From JAAYDI01 sp052034005 (lineage in GTDB: Bacteria; Planctomycetota; Planctomycetia; Pirellulales; Pirellulaceae), in assembly GCA_052034005.1 (NCBI GenBank), contig JBPOJB010000029.1, positions 124,001-188,000 of the forward strand: a DNA stretch of 64,000 bases, written 5' to 3'. Of the stretch, positions 35,402 to 43,948 are shown piece by piece (position 1 is the first letter of the stretch; each line of letters begins with the position of its first letter). The position numbers were made by a program, and so were the translations under genes. The notes beneath the pieces are model-generated. The model was not told where the DNA came from, did no database searches, and saw only the letters and a program-made list of their open reading frames with translations.

Positions 35402-36433
35402 TCAGGGCTCGTAGACTTCCGTGAACGGGTTGCGCCCGCGCGGCATCCACTTGGCCATCGCAATGCCCAGGAAGAAGAGCCCGGTCAGCGGCAAGGCCAT
35501 CAGCAGCATGCTCACCGGGTCCGCCGGTGTCAGGATCATCGACAGCACGAAGATGATCAGGATGCAGATCCGCCATTTCTCCAGGTAGGCCTTGATGGAC
35601 ACCAGCCCGATGCGGTTCAGGAAGAACATGACCAGCGGCAGTTGAAATGCGACGCCGAACCCGAGCGGCAGGAACAGCACGAAGCCGATCCATTCGCTGA
35701 TCCGCGGATCGGCCTGAATATCCAGCGTGCGATTGAAACTGAACAGGAACCGCAGCACGTATTCGAAGGCGAAGAAGAACGCCATCAGGGCGCCGGCCCA
35801 GAACAGCGCCAAGCTCAGGGGCAGGAAGATGTGCACGTAGCGCTTCTCGTGCCGGTACAGCCCCGCCGCCACGAACGACCAGAGCTGATAGAAGATGTAC
35901 GGGCTGGCGATCAGCAGGCCGGAGAAGAACGCGGCCTTCAGCCAGATCATGAACGGCTCCTGCGTGCTCAGCGCCTGCACTTCCGTCTTGGCCTTCCGCC
36001 AGATCCGCGTCTTGATCATGCTGCGCGAAGGCGGCGCCAACTGGATGTCCTCAAGGTCCTTGTCCTCGGTCGACACGTTCGCAAACCCGTGCGGCGCGTC
36101 GGCCATCAACCGCTCCGCCTCCGTACGCTCGAGGTACACCTCGTCGAACACCAACCGCTCCTTCTGCATGAACCTGCGCAAGTCCTCCGGCAGGCTGTCT
36201 CCGTAGAGATCCTTCAACCGCTCCTCCGACAATGTCGCGTGGTGTTCGTTCAAGGCCCGCGTCAATGGCGTATTGATCCAGTGCACGACCGGTTTGGCGA
36301 CCAGCAGGCCCAAGAGGAACCCGACGACCAGGCCGATCACCGAGCGGAACAGCGCCACGCGCAACTCGTCCAGGTGCTCGCCGAAGGTCATGGTGGTGCC
36401 TTCGAACAGGTCATCGTCGCTCTTGCCAGACAT
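35402..36433 (-). CDS. tatC: Sec-independent translocase subunit TatC with long first periplasmic loop
   Basis: The 343-aa product is the substrate-recognition subunit of the twin-arginine translocon. The typical start TMTFGEHLDELR is followed by membrane segment 1, then a periplasmic loop of about 120 mostly polar residues before FMIWLKAAFFSGLLIASPYI (segment 2). In E. coli TatC (258 aa) the corresponding loop is about 30-40 residues. The rest (six segments) is regular, ending with VYEP. The ATG at 36433 has GAGGG nine bases before it; a GTG at 36496 adds 21 residues. It converges on glnB with seven bp between. Confidence 0.92.
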   Translation of the reverse strand: MSGKSDDDLFEGTTMTFGEHLDELRVALFRSVIGLVVGFLLGLLVAKPVVHWINTPLTRALNEHHATLSEERLKDLYGDSLPEDLRRFMQKERLVFDEVYLERTEAERLMADAPHGFANVSTEDKDLEDIQLAPPSRSMIKTRIWRKAKTEVQALSTQEPFMIWLKAAFFSGLLIASPYIFYQLWSFVAAGLYRHEKRYVHIFLPLSLALFWAGALMAFFFAFEYVLRFLFSFNRTLDIQADPRISEWIGFVLFLPLGFGVAFQLPLVMFFLNRIGLVSIKAYLEKWRICILIIFVLSMILTPADPVSMLLMALPLTGLFFLGIAMAKWMPRGRNPFTEVYEP

Positions 36434-36700
36434 GGATGCGGACCCTCGTGACATGCATGCAGGTACCCGTGCGTGCGATACGCCCGGCCGCGACACCCGA
36501 CAGCGTGCCAGCCAGGGACGGTGCCGAGCCGAACCGGATGCGCCGCGCCTCGGCGCAAAGCCCAGAGAATTGTACGGTAGGAAGCTGCCGTATCAGGTGA
36601 GCTGGCCGCCGCGCCCCGGGGCCGCGCGACCACGACCCATCTTAGCAGCCGGTTGGGCGCGCGGCAAGTTGGGGGGGCATGTTCGGCGGCCGACGGCCAG

Positions 36701-36706
36701 TATAAT
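36701..36706 (+). promoter_or_regulatory. TATAAT -10 box upstream of manA
   Basis: A perfect TATAAT ends 19 bp before the manA ATG, with AAAGGG between serving as ribosome site; the mRNA leader would be very short. No clear -35 was seen. Confidence 0.45.
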
Positions 36707-36725
36707 CGGGACGGAAAGGGCTGGC

Positions 36726-37709
36726 ATGCAGGTCGATTACCCACTCCGCTTCGAACCGATCGTCCGCCGCGCACTCTGGGGCGGACGGCGGCTGGAAACC
36801 CACCTCGGCAAACCCTTGCCGGCCGGCAACGATTGGGCGGAGAGCTGGGAGGTTGTGGATCATGGGAGCGATCAGAGCGTGGTGAAATACGGGCCGCTGC
36901 AGGGCGCCACGCTCAGCCAACTCATGCGGGCCGCGGCGCCCGATCTGCTGGGGCCGTACCACGAGCGCGATCGCTTCCCGCTCTTGGTCAAATTCCTCGA
37001 CGTGCGCGAGAGCATCTCGGTGCAAGTCCATCCCAATGACGAGCAGGCGGCTCAACTGCACCCACCCGACGGCGGCAAGACCGAAGCCTGGTACGTGCTG
37101 GACGCCGCGCCGGGCAGCCGGATTTACGCCGGGCTCTCGCGGGGCGTGGACCGCCTGGCCTTGCAGCAGGCCAGCGCGCGCGGGCAGACCGAAGCGTGCC
37201 TGTCCTGGTTCGAGCCGGCCGTGGGAGACTGCGTCTTGGTCCCCGCCGGCACGGTACATGCCCTGGGTGCCGGACTCCTGGTCGCGGAAATCCAGCAGTC
37301 GAGCGATACGACTTTCCGACTGTTCGACTGGAATCGCCTCGGGCCCGATGGCCAGCCGCGGCCGCTGCACGTGTCGCAAGCCTTGGACACCATCGACTAC
37401 CAGGCCGGCCCCGTGCGGCCGGTCTCCGCGCGGCCCCAATCCGATTCGCACCCCCAACGACTGATCACACACGACAAATTCCTGGTGGACCGCTGGTCCG
37501 GCGCGACCCGACACCCGGTCGGCGGCGACCAGCGCTGCCATATCCTCGTGATGATCTCGGGCCGCGTCGAACTCGAGCGCGACGCGGCCGCCGGGACGCT
37601 GCGAGCCGGACAGGTCGTGCTCATCCCGGCCGCGGCCGGACCCTTGATGGTGACACCAGAAGGGCCCGCTGTCATGCTCGATGCGTACCTGCCGTCCGAG
37701 CCGGCCTAA
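36726..37709 (+). CDS. manA: Mannose-6-phosphate isomerase, class I
   Basis: The 327-aa cupin-type zinc enzyme interconverts fructose-6-phosphate and mannose-6-phosphate. It starts QVDYPLRFEPIVRRALWGGRRLE, with the ESWEVVDHG segment, the zinc-site motif VQVHPNDEQA, the VPAGTVHALGAGLLVAEIQ motif and the later RLFDWNR. The 327-aa length is that of the short bacterial class I form. The ATG at 36726 follows AAAGGG. It is divergent from tatC. Confidence 0.9.
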   Translation: MQVDYPLRFEPIVRRALWGGRRLETHLGKPLPAGNDWAESWEVVDHGSDQSVVKYGPLQGATLSQLMRAAAPDLLGPYHERDRFPLLVKFLDVRESISVQVHPNDEQAAQLHPPDGGKTEAWYVLDAAPGSRIYAGLSRGVDRLALQQASARGQTEACLSWFEPAVGDCVLVPAGTVHALGAGLLVAEIQQSSDTTFRLFDWNRLGPDGQPRPLHVSQALDTIDYQAGPVRPVSARPQSDSHPQRLITHDKFLVDRWSGATRHPVGGDQRCHILVMISGRVELERDAAAGTLRAGQVVLIPAAAGPLMVTPEGPAVMLDAYLPSEPA

Positions 37710-37884
37710 TCTGCCCCATCCGAGCGGTCGTCCGCAGCGGTTTTCCTAGTCTGGCCAGAACACGCAGCCTGCCGCCAACCGCAGGCCCACTACTCAAGTT
37801 GAGCCGTGCGGCCGTCGATGCTCCGATGATAGCACGCTCACGCAATCCGAGGTGATTCGCCTTCTGCCGGGTACGGGCCGCCCG

Positions 37885-37890
37885 TATAAT
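37885..37890 (+). promoter_or_regulatory. TATAAT -10 box upstream of small lipoprotein gene
   Basis: A perfect TATAAT in GC-rich spacer, 104 bp before the lipoprotein ATG. No clear -35. Confidence 0.4.
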
Positions 37891-37994
37891 CCCCAGCCCG
37901 TGGCGGAAGAGTCGCGAACCGGCTCGAGCGACCCGCGTGATCGTCGCCGCTCCACGCCGGTCCGCAATTCCACCACAGGGCAAGGACGTTGGCC

Positions 37995-38246
37995 ATGCGT
38001 AGTCTCTGGAAATGGATGCTCATTGTCCTGTTGTGGGCCGGTTTGAGCGGCTGTCGTTCGGACGGGCGCCTTTTCCCGCCGGCCGGGACGGCTCAGAAGC
38101 AGCAGTTCAACGCCACCGTGTTCGACCCGTACGTTGACAGCGAACTGGGTCCGGAAGTGGTCGGAGCACGTCCCAAGGACTACCAGAAGCCGCTTTCCGA
38201 CTCCGACAAGAGCCGTCTGTTCCGGAAGGTCTGGTTGCCGTTCTAG
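37995..38246 (+). CDS. Small planctomycete-type lipoprotein
   Basis: The 83-aa product has a lipoprotein signal peptide with the lipobox LSGC (Cys at about residue 20), then FNATVFDPYVDSELGPEVVG and RPKDYQKPLS. The combination resembles a small planctomycete protein I recall as annotated membrane or secreted. ATG 37995 has AGGA nine bases upstream; the TTG at 37989 is not the start. A TATAAT at 37885-37890 lies about 105 bp upstream. Membrane-anchored in the periplasm is inference. Confidence 0.78.
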   Translation: MRSLWKWMLIVLLWAGLSGCRSDGRLFPPAGTAQKQQFNATVFDPYVDSELGPEVVGARPKDYQKPLSDSDKSRLFRKVWLPF

Positions 38247-38263
38247 GGCGCACCGGTTGCGCC
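38247..38263 (+). terminator. Hairpin directly after the lipoprotein gene
   Basis: GGCGCA-CCGGT-TGCGCC forms a six-bp stem with a five-base loop starting at the base after the TAG stop. No T-run follows. Confidence 0.35.
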
Positions 38264-38484
38264 GGAGGTGCGGCCCACCATCCCAGGGTCTTCCGCGCTG
38301 TCCGGCCGGTTCTCTCTCCAACGGCCCATGCCCGCAGCCGTCGCATCCGGCGGGCCATCTCTGGGCTGCGCTTCCGGGAGCAGCTATCATAGGGGAGATC
38401 GGTCCGCGTATAGGTCGCTGGACGTTGGCGGTGAGCCGTAGCAGGCCGACCCCGCCAGGCTCTCTTTCAGGCTCCCTGGATCCT

Positions 38485-39369
38485 ATGTCTCGCAGGTCGC
38501 GTCCGCGTGCTCCCGAATCGCAGTCGGTTCCGACACCCGCAGTTGCCGCGCGCGGGGAGCGCCTGCAGAAAGTGCTGGCCGCGGCCGGCATCGCGGGTCG
38601 ACGTGAGTGTGAGGCGTTGATCCGCGCGGGCCGAGTCGACGTGGATCGTCGCACGGTGACCGAGTTGGGCGTCCGCGTGGATCCGTCGGCCCAGGAGATC
38701 CGTGTGGACGGGGTGCCGATCGCACGTTCCCGGCGCGTGTACTACCTGGTGAACAAGCCGGTGGGTGTGGTATCGACCAACCGCGACCCCGACCGGCGTA
38801 TGCGGGTGGTCGATCTGGTGCCGGGCGATGCCCGGCTGTTCACGATCGGGCGACTGGACCGTTCGAGTGAGGGGATGATCATCGTGACCAACGATGGCGA
38901 GCTGGCCCAGTTGCTCACGCACCCGCGCTACGGCGTTCCGAAGACGTACCGAGCTCGCGTGCTGGGTTTCCCGACCCCGGAGGCGCTGCGGAAGTTGCGT
39001 GCCGGCGTGCACTTGGCGGACGGGCTGGCGCGGGTGGATCAACTGCGATCGAGGGGTCGCCACGCGCGTGGCGCCGAGTTGGAGGTCGTGTTGACCGAAG
39101 GACGCAACCGCGAGATTCGCCGGATCTTCGCGCGGGTGGGGCACAAGGTGCTGCAGCTGCGGCGCGTGGCGATCGGTCCGCTGCGGATGGGGAATCTGGC
39201 CCCCGGGCAGTCACGTCGGTTGACGGGGGCGGAGGTCGAGCAGTTGCGGCGCTGTGTGGAGCGTGTGCGGCCGGGGACGGATATGGCAGCGGCGCACGGT
39301 CGCCGGCCGCCGGGCGCGGTCAAGACGAGCGGGAAGAAACACAGGCCAGGCAAGAGAACAGGACGCTGA
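38485..39369 (+). CDS. 16S/23S rRNA pseudouridine synthase, RsuA/RluB family
   Basis: The 294-aa product has an N-terminal S4 RNA-binding domain (ERLQKVLAAAGIAGRRECEAL) and the RsuA/RluB catalytic domain with GRLDRSSEGMIIVTNDGEL, in which the Asp is the nucleophile, followed by GRNREIRRIFARVGH. RluB and RsuA are not separable by eye; it is commonly annotated rluB in this context. The ATG at 38485 was chosen as the first to give a normal basic start; the long N-terminal frame is not coding. A TATCAT at 38385-38390 lies 94 bp upstream. Its last bases overlap pyrK. Confidence 0.9.
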   Translation: MSRRSRPRAPESQSVPTPAVAARGERLQKVLAAAGIAGRRECEALIRAGRVDVDRRTVTELGVRVDPSAQEIRVDGVPIARSRRVYYLVNKPVGVVSTNRDPDRRMRVVDLVPGDARLFTIGRLDRSSEGMIIVTNDGELAQLLTHPRYGVPKTYRARVLGFPTPEALRKLRAGVHLADGLARVDQLRSRGRHARGAELEVVLTEGRNREIRRIFARVGHKVLQLRRVAIGPLRMGNLAPGQSRRLTGAEVEQLRRCVERVRPGTDMAAAHGRRPPGAVKTSGKKHRPGKRTGR

Positions 39370-40250
39370 TGTCGAATCTGCTGCATGCCGCGCACTACGC
39401 CGATTCCGCGTTATATCGACAGGTTGCGATCGACCGTAATGTTCAGGTGGCGGAGGGCGCGTTCTGCGTTCGCGTGCGCTGTGATGAGATCGCGGGACGC
39501 GTGCTGCCCGGCCAGTTCGTGATGGTACGGTTGAGCGACACCAATGATCCGCTCATCGGCCGGCCGCTGGCGGTGTACGACGTGGTTCCGGATCCGGCCG
39601 GCGCGGCCCTCGACCTGATCTACCATGTGAAGGGCCGATTCACGACGCGATTGGCCCACCTGGCGCCGGGCCAGTCGCTGGCGCTGTGGGGGCCGCTGGG
39701 CAACGGCTTCCCTGTTCTGACCTGCGCGCACCTCGTGATGGTGGCAGGCGGTGTTGGGCAGACCCCGTTTCTCACGCTGGCCAAAGAGCACCTGGGGCTC
39801 CAGGTGTTCGGCGCTCCGGCGCGGTCGGCGGTCCGGGTGCCGCGCGTGACGCTGTGTTGGGGCGCCCAGACGGCGGCCTGTTTTCCCGGCATTGCGGATT
39901 TCCAGGCCCTGGGCGTCGAAGTCCGGCTCGCGACGGACGACGGGAGCGCCGGGCACCAGGGCGTGGTAACGGATCTGCTCCAGCAGATCCTGGCCGCCGA
40001 AGGGCCTCCGGCCCGCGCGGACAATGCCATCCAAGTCGTATGCTGCGGACCGGAAGCCATGCTGCGCGCTGCGGCGCAGATCACCGAAACGCATCGCGTG
40101 CCCTGCCTCGTGTCGCTCGAGACTCCCATGGCCTGCGGTATCGGCATCTGTTTCACGTGTGTCGCGAGAATCCGGCAGGGCGAGCACTGGGACTATAAGC
40201 GGACCTGCGTGGAAGGTCCCGTGTTCGATGCCCGCACCGTCTGCTGGTGA
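39369..40250 (+). CDS. pyrK: Dihydroorotate dehydrogenase electron transfer subunit
   Basis: The 293-aa flavoprotein passes electrons from dihydroorotate dehydrogenase PyrD to NAD. It has the ferredoxin-reductase fold start (PGQFVMVRLSDTNDPLIGRPL), the NAD-binding GGVGQTPFL, and a C-terminal 2Fe-2S cluster site with Cys in MACGIGICFTCVAR and KRTCVEG. The ATG overlaps the previous stop (TGATG). pyrD is not in the window, which is unusual because pyrK and pyrDB normally pair. Flavodoxin-type subunits of other oxidoreductases have similar folds, so the assignment is likely, not certain. Confidence 0.82.
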   Translation: MSNLLHAAHYADSALYRQVAIDRNVQVAEGAFCVRVRCDEIAGRVLPGQFVMVRLSDTNDPLIGRPLAVYDVVPDPAGAALDLIYHVKGRFTTRLAHLAPGQSLALWGPLGNGFPVLTCAHLVMVAGGVGQTPFLTLAKEHLGLQVFGAPARSAVRVPRVTLCWGAQTAACFPGIADFQALGVEVRLATDDGSAGHQGVVTDLLQQILAAEGPPARADNAIQVVCCGPEAMLRAAAQITETHRVPCLVSLETPMACGIGICFTCVARIRQGEHWDYKRTCVEGPVFDARTVCW

Positions 40251-40285
40251 CGGGCGCAGCACGCTCAATGACGACGCGCCGCCCC

Positions 40286-40570
40286 TCAAGACGAAGGATT
40301 GGCCGGAGTCCTGGACATCTTGATCCGCTTGGACAACCGCGACTTGATCCGCGCGGCCTTGTTCGGGTGAATCAGCCCCTTGGCGCCCGCCTGATCCAAT
40401 TCACGCGCAGCAGCGCGGAACTGTTCCTGCGCCTTGTCCGAGGCACCTGAGGCGATCAATTCACGCACCTTCCGCACTTGCGATCGCAGCCTCGTCCGGG
40501 CAGCCCGGTTCCGCAACCGGCGTTGCTCACTCTGTTGCAGCCGCTTCTTCGCACTCTTGGTATTGGGCAT
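40286..40570 (-). CDS. rpsT: 30S ribosomal protein S20
   Basis: The 94-aa basic protein starts MPNTKSAKKRLQQSEQRR and has the long helical S20 body with Ser/Lys/Arg-rich helices, ending in a LSKRIKMSR segment. A GAGGTAG ribosome site lies about ten bases upstream of ATG 40570. It converges on pyrK and diverges from the cobA-hemD gene. Confidence 0.94.
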   Translation of the reverse strand: MPNTKSAKKRLQQSEQRRLRNRAARTRLRSQVRKVRELIASGASDKAQEQFRAAARELDQAGAKGLIHPNKAARIKSRLSKRIKMSRTPANPSS

Positions 40571-40845
40571 GGGTAACAGCTACCTCTACTGCGGGGTGCA
40601 GGATCAGTCACTCACCTTCCAGCGCATCGGGCGGTGCATGTCCAGATGCCGTCCGAACCACATATCTTCGTGACTGGCCACCGGTTTGGCAAGGGGCGAA
40701 AAACGGGGTTGCTGACCGTTTGACCGTTGGGGGTCGACCGCGGGTCGCCGGGATGTTGCGTGGTCCGGCAGATCACCCGGACCAGGTGGTCCGCGGCCGG
40801 CCGCATCCTCTTGTCGGCTTTGTTCTTTCCCACTCCAATTGTGGC

Positions 40846-42339
40846 ATGGCTGGAAAGGTATATCTCGTTGGAGCGGGTCCTGGGGCGCCGGGGCTGATCA
40901 CCGTGCGTGGGGCGGAGTGCCTGGCGCGGGCGGATGTTGTGCTCTACGACTATCTGGTGAACCCTCGGATCTTGGAGTCCGCCTCTCCCCATGCCCAGCG
41001 GGTCTGTCTGGGTCAGCACGGCCGGACCCGGGTGTGGTCGCAGGCCGAGATTGACGCGGCGATGGTCGAGTCGGCATTGGCGGGCAAGACCGTGGTGCGG
41101 CTCAAAGGGGGCGATCCGTCGGTCTTTGGGCGTGGCGCGGAGGAGGTGGAGGCGTTGGTTCGGCACGGGATCGCGTTTGAGGTGGTGCCGGGGGTTACTG
41201 CCGGGCTGGCGGCGGCGAGCTATGCAGGCGTGCCCATCACGCACCGTGCGCTGGCGTCGGCGGTGGCGATCGTGACGGGCCAGGAGTCGGAGAGCAAATC
41301 GGGCTTGGCGCTCGACTACGGCCAGCTCGCCCATTTCCCCGGGACTCTGGTGATCTACATGGGAGTGGCCACTGCGCCACGGTGGACCAGCGCGTTGTTG
41401 AGCGCCGGCATGCCGGCCGATACGCCGGCGTTGATTGTGCGGCGGTGCAGTCTTCCCGATCAGACGACGGTGCGTTGCACGTTGGGCGAGATCACCAACC
41501 ACCTGGTGCCGGCGACGCACTGCCGTCCGCCGGTGATTGTCGTGATCGGTCGTGTGGCGGCATTGTCGCAGGAGTGGTCGTGGTTCGAGCAGCGGCCGTT
41601 GTTCGGTCAACGTGTGCTGGTGACCCGTCCGGCCCACCAGGCAAGCGAACTGGCCGGCCGGCTGGAGGAGCTGGGTGCCCAGGTGTTGTACCAGCCGGCG
41701 ATTGCCGTGCGGCCGCCGCGCGACTGGGCGCGTGTGGATCAAGCGCTGGCCGAACTGGGCACCTACGACTGGCTGGTTTTCTCGAGCGTCAACGGGGTGC
41801 AGGCGTTCATGGAGCGGTTGGCGGCGACCGGTCGCGACCTGCGCGCGCTGGCGGGCGTCCGGTTGGCGGCCATTGGGCCGGCGACCGTCGACGCGTTAGC
41901 CCGGTATCATTTGCGGGCCGACGTCCAACCCGCGCGGTATCAGGCGGAGGATCTTGCCGAGGCGTTGGTGCCGGTGGCGGCCGGCCGCCGGTTCTTGCTG
42001 GCGCGGGCCAGTCGCGGGCGGGAGGTCTTGGCCGAGCGTCTGCGGGCGGCGGGCGGACAGGTCGAGCAGGTGGTGGTGTACGAGAGCGTGGACGTTGCCC
42101 TGCCGGACGGGGACATTGCCGAGCAGCTGCGGGCCGGCCAGGTGGACTGGACCACCGTGACCAGCTCGGCGATCGCCCGGTCGCTCTGGCGCCTGTTCGG
42201 GGAGGACTTGCGGAAGACGCGACTGGTGAGCATCAGTCCGTTGACCAGCGCGACGCTGCGCGAGTTGGGGCTCGAGCCGGCGGCGGAGGCGGCGGAGGCG
42301 ACGATCCCGGCCATTCTGGACGTGCTCGGTCAACGCTGA
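40846..42339 (+). CDS. Uroporphyrinogen-III C-methyltransferase / uroporphyrinogen-III synthase fusion
   Basis: The 497-aa product joins a CobA/SUMT methyltransferase (residues 1-245) to a HemD uroporphyrinogen-III synthase (from about 250). The methyltransferase motifs are VYLVGAGPGAPGLITVRG and VVRLKGGDPSVFGRG; the HemD half begins FGQRVLVTRPAHQASELAG and holds VFSSVNGVQAFME. The two reactions are successive steps to precorrin-2 for siroheme and cobalamin. The ATG at 40846 was chosen because it is followed by the family start (AGKVYLVGAGPG). It overlaps the prenyltransferase-repeat gene by ten bases at the 3' end. Confidence 0.93.
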   Translation: MAGKVYLVGAGPGAPGLITVRGAECLARADVVLYDYLVNPRILESASPHAQRVCLGQHGRTRVWSQAEIDAAMVESALAGKTVVRLKGGDPSVFGRGAEEVEALVRHGIAFEVVPGVTAGLAAASYAGVPITHRALASAVAIVTGQESESKSGLALDYGQLAHFPGTLVIYMGVATAPRWTSALLSAGMPADTPALIVRRCSLPDQTTVRCTLGEITNHLVPATHCRPPVIVVIGRVAALSQEWSWFEQRPLFGQRVLVTRPAHQASELAGRLEELGAQVLYQPAIAVRPPRDWARVDQALAELGTYDWLVFSSVNGVQAFMERLAATGRDLRALAGVRLAAIGPATVDALARYHLRADVQPARYQAEDLAEALVPVAAGRRFLLARASRGREVLAERLRAAGGQVEQVVVYESVDVALPDGDIAEQLRAGQVDWTTVTSSAIARSLWRLFGEDLRKTRLVSISPLTSATLRELGLEPAAEAAEATIPAILDVLGQR

Positions 42340-43382
42340 TAGATCGGCAGGTACGCGCGATCGAGCTGCAGCATGATCAGGTTGCACGCCGTGACATAGA
42401 TCGGCTCGATGTTGCCATCCCAGCTGCCGTCGCTTTTCTGTTCGCTGGCGATCCGGTCGTAGAGCCGGTCGCGAAACGGCTCCCATTCCTCGGGGCCCTG
42501 CCGGTACACAACCTGCGCGTAGTACAGGTAGGTGTAGTGCCAGTGGCCGAACGACCGGACGCTGTCGCCGAGCCGGTAGAGGTTCTTCTTGCAGTAATCG
42601 AGCATGGCCGGCACCTGCTGGCTGTCATAATCGCCGGCGTTGTAGAGCGCGGCGAGGGCGGCCGCGGTGATGGCCGGCCGGGAGCTGCCGCGGTTGGTCG
42701 AGCTGTACGAGATCCCGCCGTCCGGGTTCTTGCATGAATAGATGTACTGCTTGGCCCGTTCGATGACTTCGGCGGGTACGGGGATCCCGGCGTTTCGGCA
42801 TCCGCGCAGGCCTTGCACCTGCGTGATGGTGGTGGACCCTTCGTCGAAGTTGTTGCCGTCCTTGGCGCTGACGTAGCCCCACCCGCCGGACTTGGTCTGC
42901 GCCTGGCCACTGAACTCCACCGCCTTGGTCAGCGTGCGGACCAACTCGTCGCGGCGCTCAGCGTCCTCTTCCTCGCCGAGCACCTGCGAGAGGAACAGCA
43001 TGGAGAAGCCGTGGCCGTAGGTGTAGCGGTTGTCGAGCGTCGGGTCGCCGATTAACCCGTTGGCGCGGCTCTTGGACATCAGGTAATCGACCGCGCGCCG
43101 GATATGACGCGCATAGGGGCCTTGGGTTGCGGTGGAGCCTGCGCAGATCAGCGCGGTGCCCGCCAGCGCCGCCATGGCGGTCGGATAGGTGGCACTGCCC
43201 CAATGGCCTAATGATGACTGGTTGCGCGCCACCCACTGCAGCCCCTGGGAGATCGCCTTCTCCCATGCCGGGTTGCGATGGGCGGCCCGGGTCGGCCGCG
43301 CGGCGGACATCGGCAGGGCGAGCGAGCCGGTGAGCGTACCGATCATCTTGAGCGCCGTGCGACGCGAACAACGCGGGTTCAT
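42330..43382 (-). CDS. Tat-exported protein with prenyltransferase/squalene-cyclase-like repeats
   Basis: The 350-aa product has a twin-arginine signal (RRTALKMIGTLTGSLALPMSA), then alpha/alpha-toroid repeats of the prenyltransferase/squalene oxidase type: LVARNQ-like helices with GHWGS, GGWGYVS and SDGSWDGN motifs. Proteins of this shape are common in planctomycetes and are annotated hypothetical or squalene-hopene-cyclase-like, but the cyclase DXDD acid motif is not visible. The ATG at 43382 was used. Its last ten bases overlap the cobA-hemD gene on the other strand. TatC is also encoded in this window. Confidence 0.85.
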   Translation of the reverse strand: MNPRCSRRTALKMIGTLTGSLALPMSAARPTRAAHRNPAWEKAISQGLQWVARNQSSLGHWGSATYPTAMAALAGTALICAGSTATQGPYARHIRRAVDYLMSKSRANGLIGDPTLDNRYTYGHGFSMLFLSQVLGEEEDAERRDELVRTLTKAVEFSGQAQTKSGGWGYVSAKDGNNFDEGSTTITQVQGLRGCRNAGIPVPAEVIERAKQYIYSCKNPDGGISYSSTNRGSSRPAITAAALAALYNAGDYDSQQVPAMLDYCKKNLYRLGDSVRSFGHWHYTYLYYAQVVYRQGPEEWEPFRDRLYDRIASEQKSDGSWDGNIEPIYVTACNLIMLQLDRAYLPIYQR

Positions 43383-43540
43383 GGTCGACTCCGTTGACTC
43401 CTCTGACCAACCCTACGACAGACCGAGGCTCTTGGGAAGGGGATGGCGCGCCCGGGGAGCCGACACGTCACGGCTCGCCGAGCGGCGGTGTGGCCGCAGT
43501 ATCCGGCCGGAGGGGTGGTCTGCGGCGGCGCGCGGCCGGC

Positions 43541-43723
43541 TCAGTCCTGTTCTCGCAACGTCGACCAGCTGATATAAGCCAGACCCACTGCACAGATCAC
43601 GAACACGACATCCATCATCATGCTGACGTGCTTGAATGGGTACCCGATGGCCAAATCCAGCAGGAAAAGCACCAGAATGAGAATGGCAATGACCATCCCC
43701 GTCAAACATAGAACCTTGGGCAT
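43541..43723 (-). CDS. Small planctomycete-type membrane protein (60 aa)
   Basis: The 60-aa product has two membrane segments (MVIAILILVLFLLDLAIGY and VVFVICAVGLAYISW) around a short polar loop KHVSMMMD. I recall a similar 60-aa, two-TM protein as widely conserved in planctomycetes with unknown function. The ATG at 43723 has GAGGA nine bases upstream; the frame extends 17 codons further but without conservation. It lies 158 bp downstream of the prenyltransferase-repeat gene start on the same strand. Confidence 0.78.
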   Translation of the reverse strand: MPKVLCLTGMVIAILILVLFLLDLAIGYPFKHVSMMMDVVFVICAVGLAYISWSTLREQD

Positions 43724-43790
43724 GCGGAGCGTCCTCAAGGGGTATACAGCTTGGCCCACGACCTTTTCCTGCAATTGATACTTCCGCTAG

Positions 43791-43796
43791 TATAAT
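43791..43796 (+). promoter_or_regulatory. TATAAT -10 box upstream of class V aminotransferase
   Basis: A perfect TATAAT, 152 bp before the ATG of the aminotransferase gene. A TTGATA lies 10 bp upstream, too close for a standard -35. No ribosome site was judged for the far downstream gene from this alone. Confidence 0.35.
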
Positions 43797-43948
43797 TCAT
43801 CGTTTCGAGCTGTCACGCGTCCCTGCGCCGGCTCAGCCGCAAAGGCGCCGTGCCCCCCCCGCCGCGCCCGCTGTAACGGATACAGCGGTTATGCGGGGCG
43901 GCAAAACGGGCCCAGTGTAAACCACTTTTTTCGACAGGTACACCACCA

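Noticed and set aside
40612..41742. Open frame of 376 codons on the minus strand opposite cobA
   Set aside because: Shadow of the CobA domain; Arg/His-rich with no motif.
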